Positions 32,522 through 33,935 of a stretch of 33,935 nt of DNA are shown here, in pieces. A program made the position numbers and the translations under genes. The DNA is from JBBAFM01 sp041655415. Lineage in GTDB: Bacteria > Bacillota > Clostridia > Peptostreptococcales > JAAYPU01. How positions within the stretch are numbered: position 1 is the stretch's first letter; each line of letters begins with the position of its first letter. A model generated the notes under the pieces. The model saw only the letters and a list, made by a program, of their open reading frames with translations, did no database searches and was not told the DNA's origin. The stretch spans positions 1 through 33,935 of the forward strand of contig CAYSBC010000018.1 in NCBI GenBank assembly GCA_964429195.1. Direction: 5' to 3'.

Positions 32522-33367
32522 ATGGGTGTTAAAGTAATGCACTATATAGATGAGGTAAGAGAAGAAATAAAAGAATACAGAAAACAAGGATACTCTATAG
32601 GATTGGTTCCAACGATGGGATATCTTCACGAAGGACATTTGAGCCTTATTAAGAAAGCAAAGGAGCAAAACGACAAAGTAGTTGTCAGCATATTTGTGAA
32701 TCCAACCCAATTTGGGCCTAATGAGGATTTAGCCTCTTATCCTCGTGATTTAGAAAGGGATATTAAGTTATGTGATAGTGAAGGAGCAGATATTATCTTC
32801 AACCCAGCAGTAGAAGAAATGTATCCAACTCCATCAAAAACCTTTGTCAACGTTGAAGAAATAACCGATGGACTTTGCGGCGCAACACGAAAAGGCCACT
32901 TTAAAGGGGTAGCAAGCGTTGTCGCAAAGCTCTTTAATATTGTAAAACCTGATAAGGCCTATTTTGGTCAAAAAGATGCACAACAATTAGCCGTCATTAA
33001 GAGGATGGTCAAGGATCTAAATATGGATATCGAAATAGTGGGGTGCATGACTGTACGAGAAGAGGACAATCTTGCGAAAAGCTCAAGAAATATATATCTG
33101 ACACCTGAGCAAAGGAAGGCAGCCACAGTTCTATCGAAAAGCTTATTTGAGGCCAAAAGAAGGGTAGAAGAGGGTGAAAAAGAAGTCAAAAAAATAAAGC
33201 AGTATATCCTTGATCTTATAGGACAAGAGCCCTTAGCAAACATCGAATATGTAGAGATAGTTGATGCAGAGAATCTTCAACCATTGGAGATTATTGATAG
33301 GCAAGTACTCATTGCTCTTGCTGTAAAGATTGGGAAAACAAGACTTATAGATAACCTTACACTTTAG
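32522..33367 (+). CDS. panC: Pantothenate synthetase
   Basis: Joins pantoate and beta-alanine with ATP to make pantothenate, the precursor of CoA. The 281-residue product has the nucleotidyl-transferase motif VPTMGYLHEGHLSLI, with HEGH as the HIGH-like signature, FVNPTQFGPNEDL, YFGQKDAQQ, and the KMSKS-like loop REEDNLAKSSRN, where the commoner form is DGLAMSSRN. The ATG at 32522 is preceded by GGAG 11 bases away; a second Met lies five codons in and is also possible. No panB or panD is in the window; a panE-like gene is at 19888. Confidence 0.94.
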   Translation: MGVKVMHYIDEVREEIKEYRKQGYSIGLVPTMGYLHEGHLSLIKKAKEQNDKVVVSIFVNPTQFGPNEDLASYPRDLERDIKLCDSEGADIIFNPAVEEMYPTPSKTFVNVEEITDGLCGATRKGHFKGVASVVAKLFNIVKPDKAYFGQKDAQQLAVIKRMVKDLNMDIEIVGCMTVREEDNLAKSSRNIYLTPEQRKAATVLSKSLFEAKRRVEEGEKEVKKIKQYILDLIGQEPLANIEYVEIVDAENLQPLEIIDRQVLIALAVKIGKTRLIDNLTL

Positions 33368-33404
33368 ATTTTTCTAATAGAATAGCTAGGGAATTTAAAA
33401 ATGT

Positions 33405-33434
33405 TTGGCTATTTATTCGACATGCTGTTATAAT
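33405..33434 (+). promoter_or_regulatory. Promoter of the small membrane protein gene
   Basis: TTGGCT at 33405-33410, an 18-base spacer, and TATAAT at 33429-33434 with TGn before it (extended -10). Confidence 0.7.
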
Positions 33435-33463
33435 GTGGTTAAGATACAATAGGAGGTTAAATT

Positions 33464-33793
33464 GTGAAAAAATTAAGCTTGTTTTTTTTAGTGATGTTAA
33501 TTCTTATGAGCTTTACTACCATGGCGTTTGCAGAAATTGATGTGGCAAGCTCTCAGCAGAGCGAAACAACAACTTTTGAAAATAAGAATGAAGAGGAATT
33601 CGAATGGGATTATGGCTATGAGAGGGTTACACGTAGCTATGCATGGATTTTCAGGTATATTTTTATTGGTATTGCAGCTTTAGCAGCATTAACTATGATT
33701 ATTGTTGAAAAGAAACAGTTTTATCGAAAGCCGGATCCAAATGAAGATCCTAATAAGCCTAAGAGCACCTTTGATAGGATTTTTAAAGTATAA
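33464..33793 (+). CDS. Small exported single-pass membrane protein, unknown function
   Basis: A 109-residue protein. Residues 1-23 look like a signal peptide (FFLVMLILMSFTTMAFA, cleavage likely after AFA). Residues 24-55 are acidic and rich in Ser, Thr and Glu. A membrane helix lies at about 62-81 (WIFRYIFIGIAALAALTMII), followed by a short basic and proline-rich tail that would be cytoplasmic. Start is GTG after AGGAGGTTAA. It has its own promoter and is followed by a terminator, so it is a single-gene unit. I recognise no family. Confidence 0.75.
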   Translation: MKKLSLFFLVMLILMSFTTMAFAEIDVASSQQSETTTFENKNEEEFEWDYGYERVTRSYAWIFRYIFIGIAALAALTMIIVEKKQFYRKPDPNEDPNKPKSTFDRIFKV

Positions 33794-33840
33794 AATTTGA
33801 AGGATTGTCATCATTCACTCTTATTATTTACATTGATTTA

Positions 33841-33876
33841 AAAAGGCTGTCTCCATTTAAGTGGAGGCAGCCTTTT
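33841..33876. terminator. Strong terminator after the small membrane protein gene
   Basis: AAAAGGCTGTCTCCA at 33841-33855 pairs with 33862-33876 (one G-T pair), loop TTTAAG. A and T runs at the ends suit either direction. The last 59 bases show no supported gene. Confidence 0.88.
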
Positions 33877-33935
33877 ATGCTTTAGAAGAAGGTAGGACTT
33901 TTAGCTCCCCTATTTTAAGTTTTTTAAAATCTTAT

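Noticed and set aside
33875..33935. Possible end of a convergent minus-strand gene after the last terminator
   Set aside because: The best frame is open for only 18 codons before another stop at 33932-33934, so no gene is supported.

Overview
The window looks like chromosomal DNA of an anaerobic, low-GC Firmicute, most likely a member of the Clostridia. The signs are AT-rich DNA, strong AGGAGG-type ribosome binding sites, several TTG starts, a T-box leader, a GlgC/GlgD pair, a PerR-type regulator next to rubredoxin and rubrerythrin genes, and a LysM/M14 endopeptidase of the kind found in spore-formers. I see no phage, insertion sequence, CRISPR array, rRNA or tRNA. I cannot name the genus from sequence alone.

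Layout. Bases 1-306: tail of a glutamate dehydrogenase gene and its terminator. 410-2074: three overlapping DNA-alkylation repair genes (AlkA-like glycosylase, Ada sensor/AraC protein, Ogt methyltransferase). 2140-2820: a lone purC-like gene. 2990-6312: a ZIP metal transporter and a large HerA/DUF87-type ATPase of unknown role. 6431-19785: a 13-kb same-strand glycogen cluster, glgB-glgP-glgC-glgD-glgA, then a GH13-GH77 fusion and pgi. It covers ADP-glucose supply, elongation, branching, phosphorolysis, debranching/glucan transfer, and the link to glycolysis. 19888-22300: a ketopantoate reductase and a duplicated DUF1576 membrane protein.

22435-24660: a PerR-type regulator, a double-rubredoxin protein and a ferredoxin-like domain fused in frame to rubrerythrin, ending in an 18-bp perfect-stem terminator shared with a convergent flavin NADH oxidase/CoA-disulfide reductase gene. 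This looks like an oxygen and peroxide defence locus. 26099-27222 (minus): a two-gene chromate-transporter pair, divergent from a peptidoglycan endopeptidase gene. 28684-31807: a consensus promoter, a T-box riboswitch and a three-gene ABC importer of the TrpXYZ type (COG2984/COG4120/COG1101). The T-box reads most simply as phenylalanine-specific. 32046-33367: an acyl-CoA thioesterase and panC. 33464-33793: a small secreted or membrane-anchored protein, followed by a strong terminator.

The points most worth a second look are the in-frame ferredoxin-rubrerythrin fusion that keeps a strong internal ribosome binding site and start codon; the T-box whose specifier and discriminator-pairing bases fit tRNA-Phe rather than tRNA-Trp; glutamine in place of the conserved ADP-glucose-binding Lys15 of GlgA; the tandem internal duplication in the DUF1576 protein; and the isolated 808-residue ATPase.
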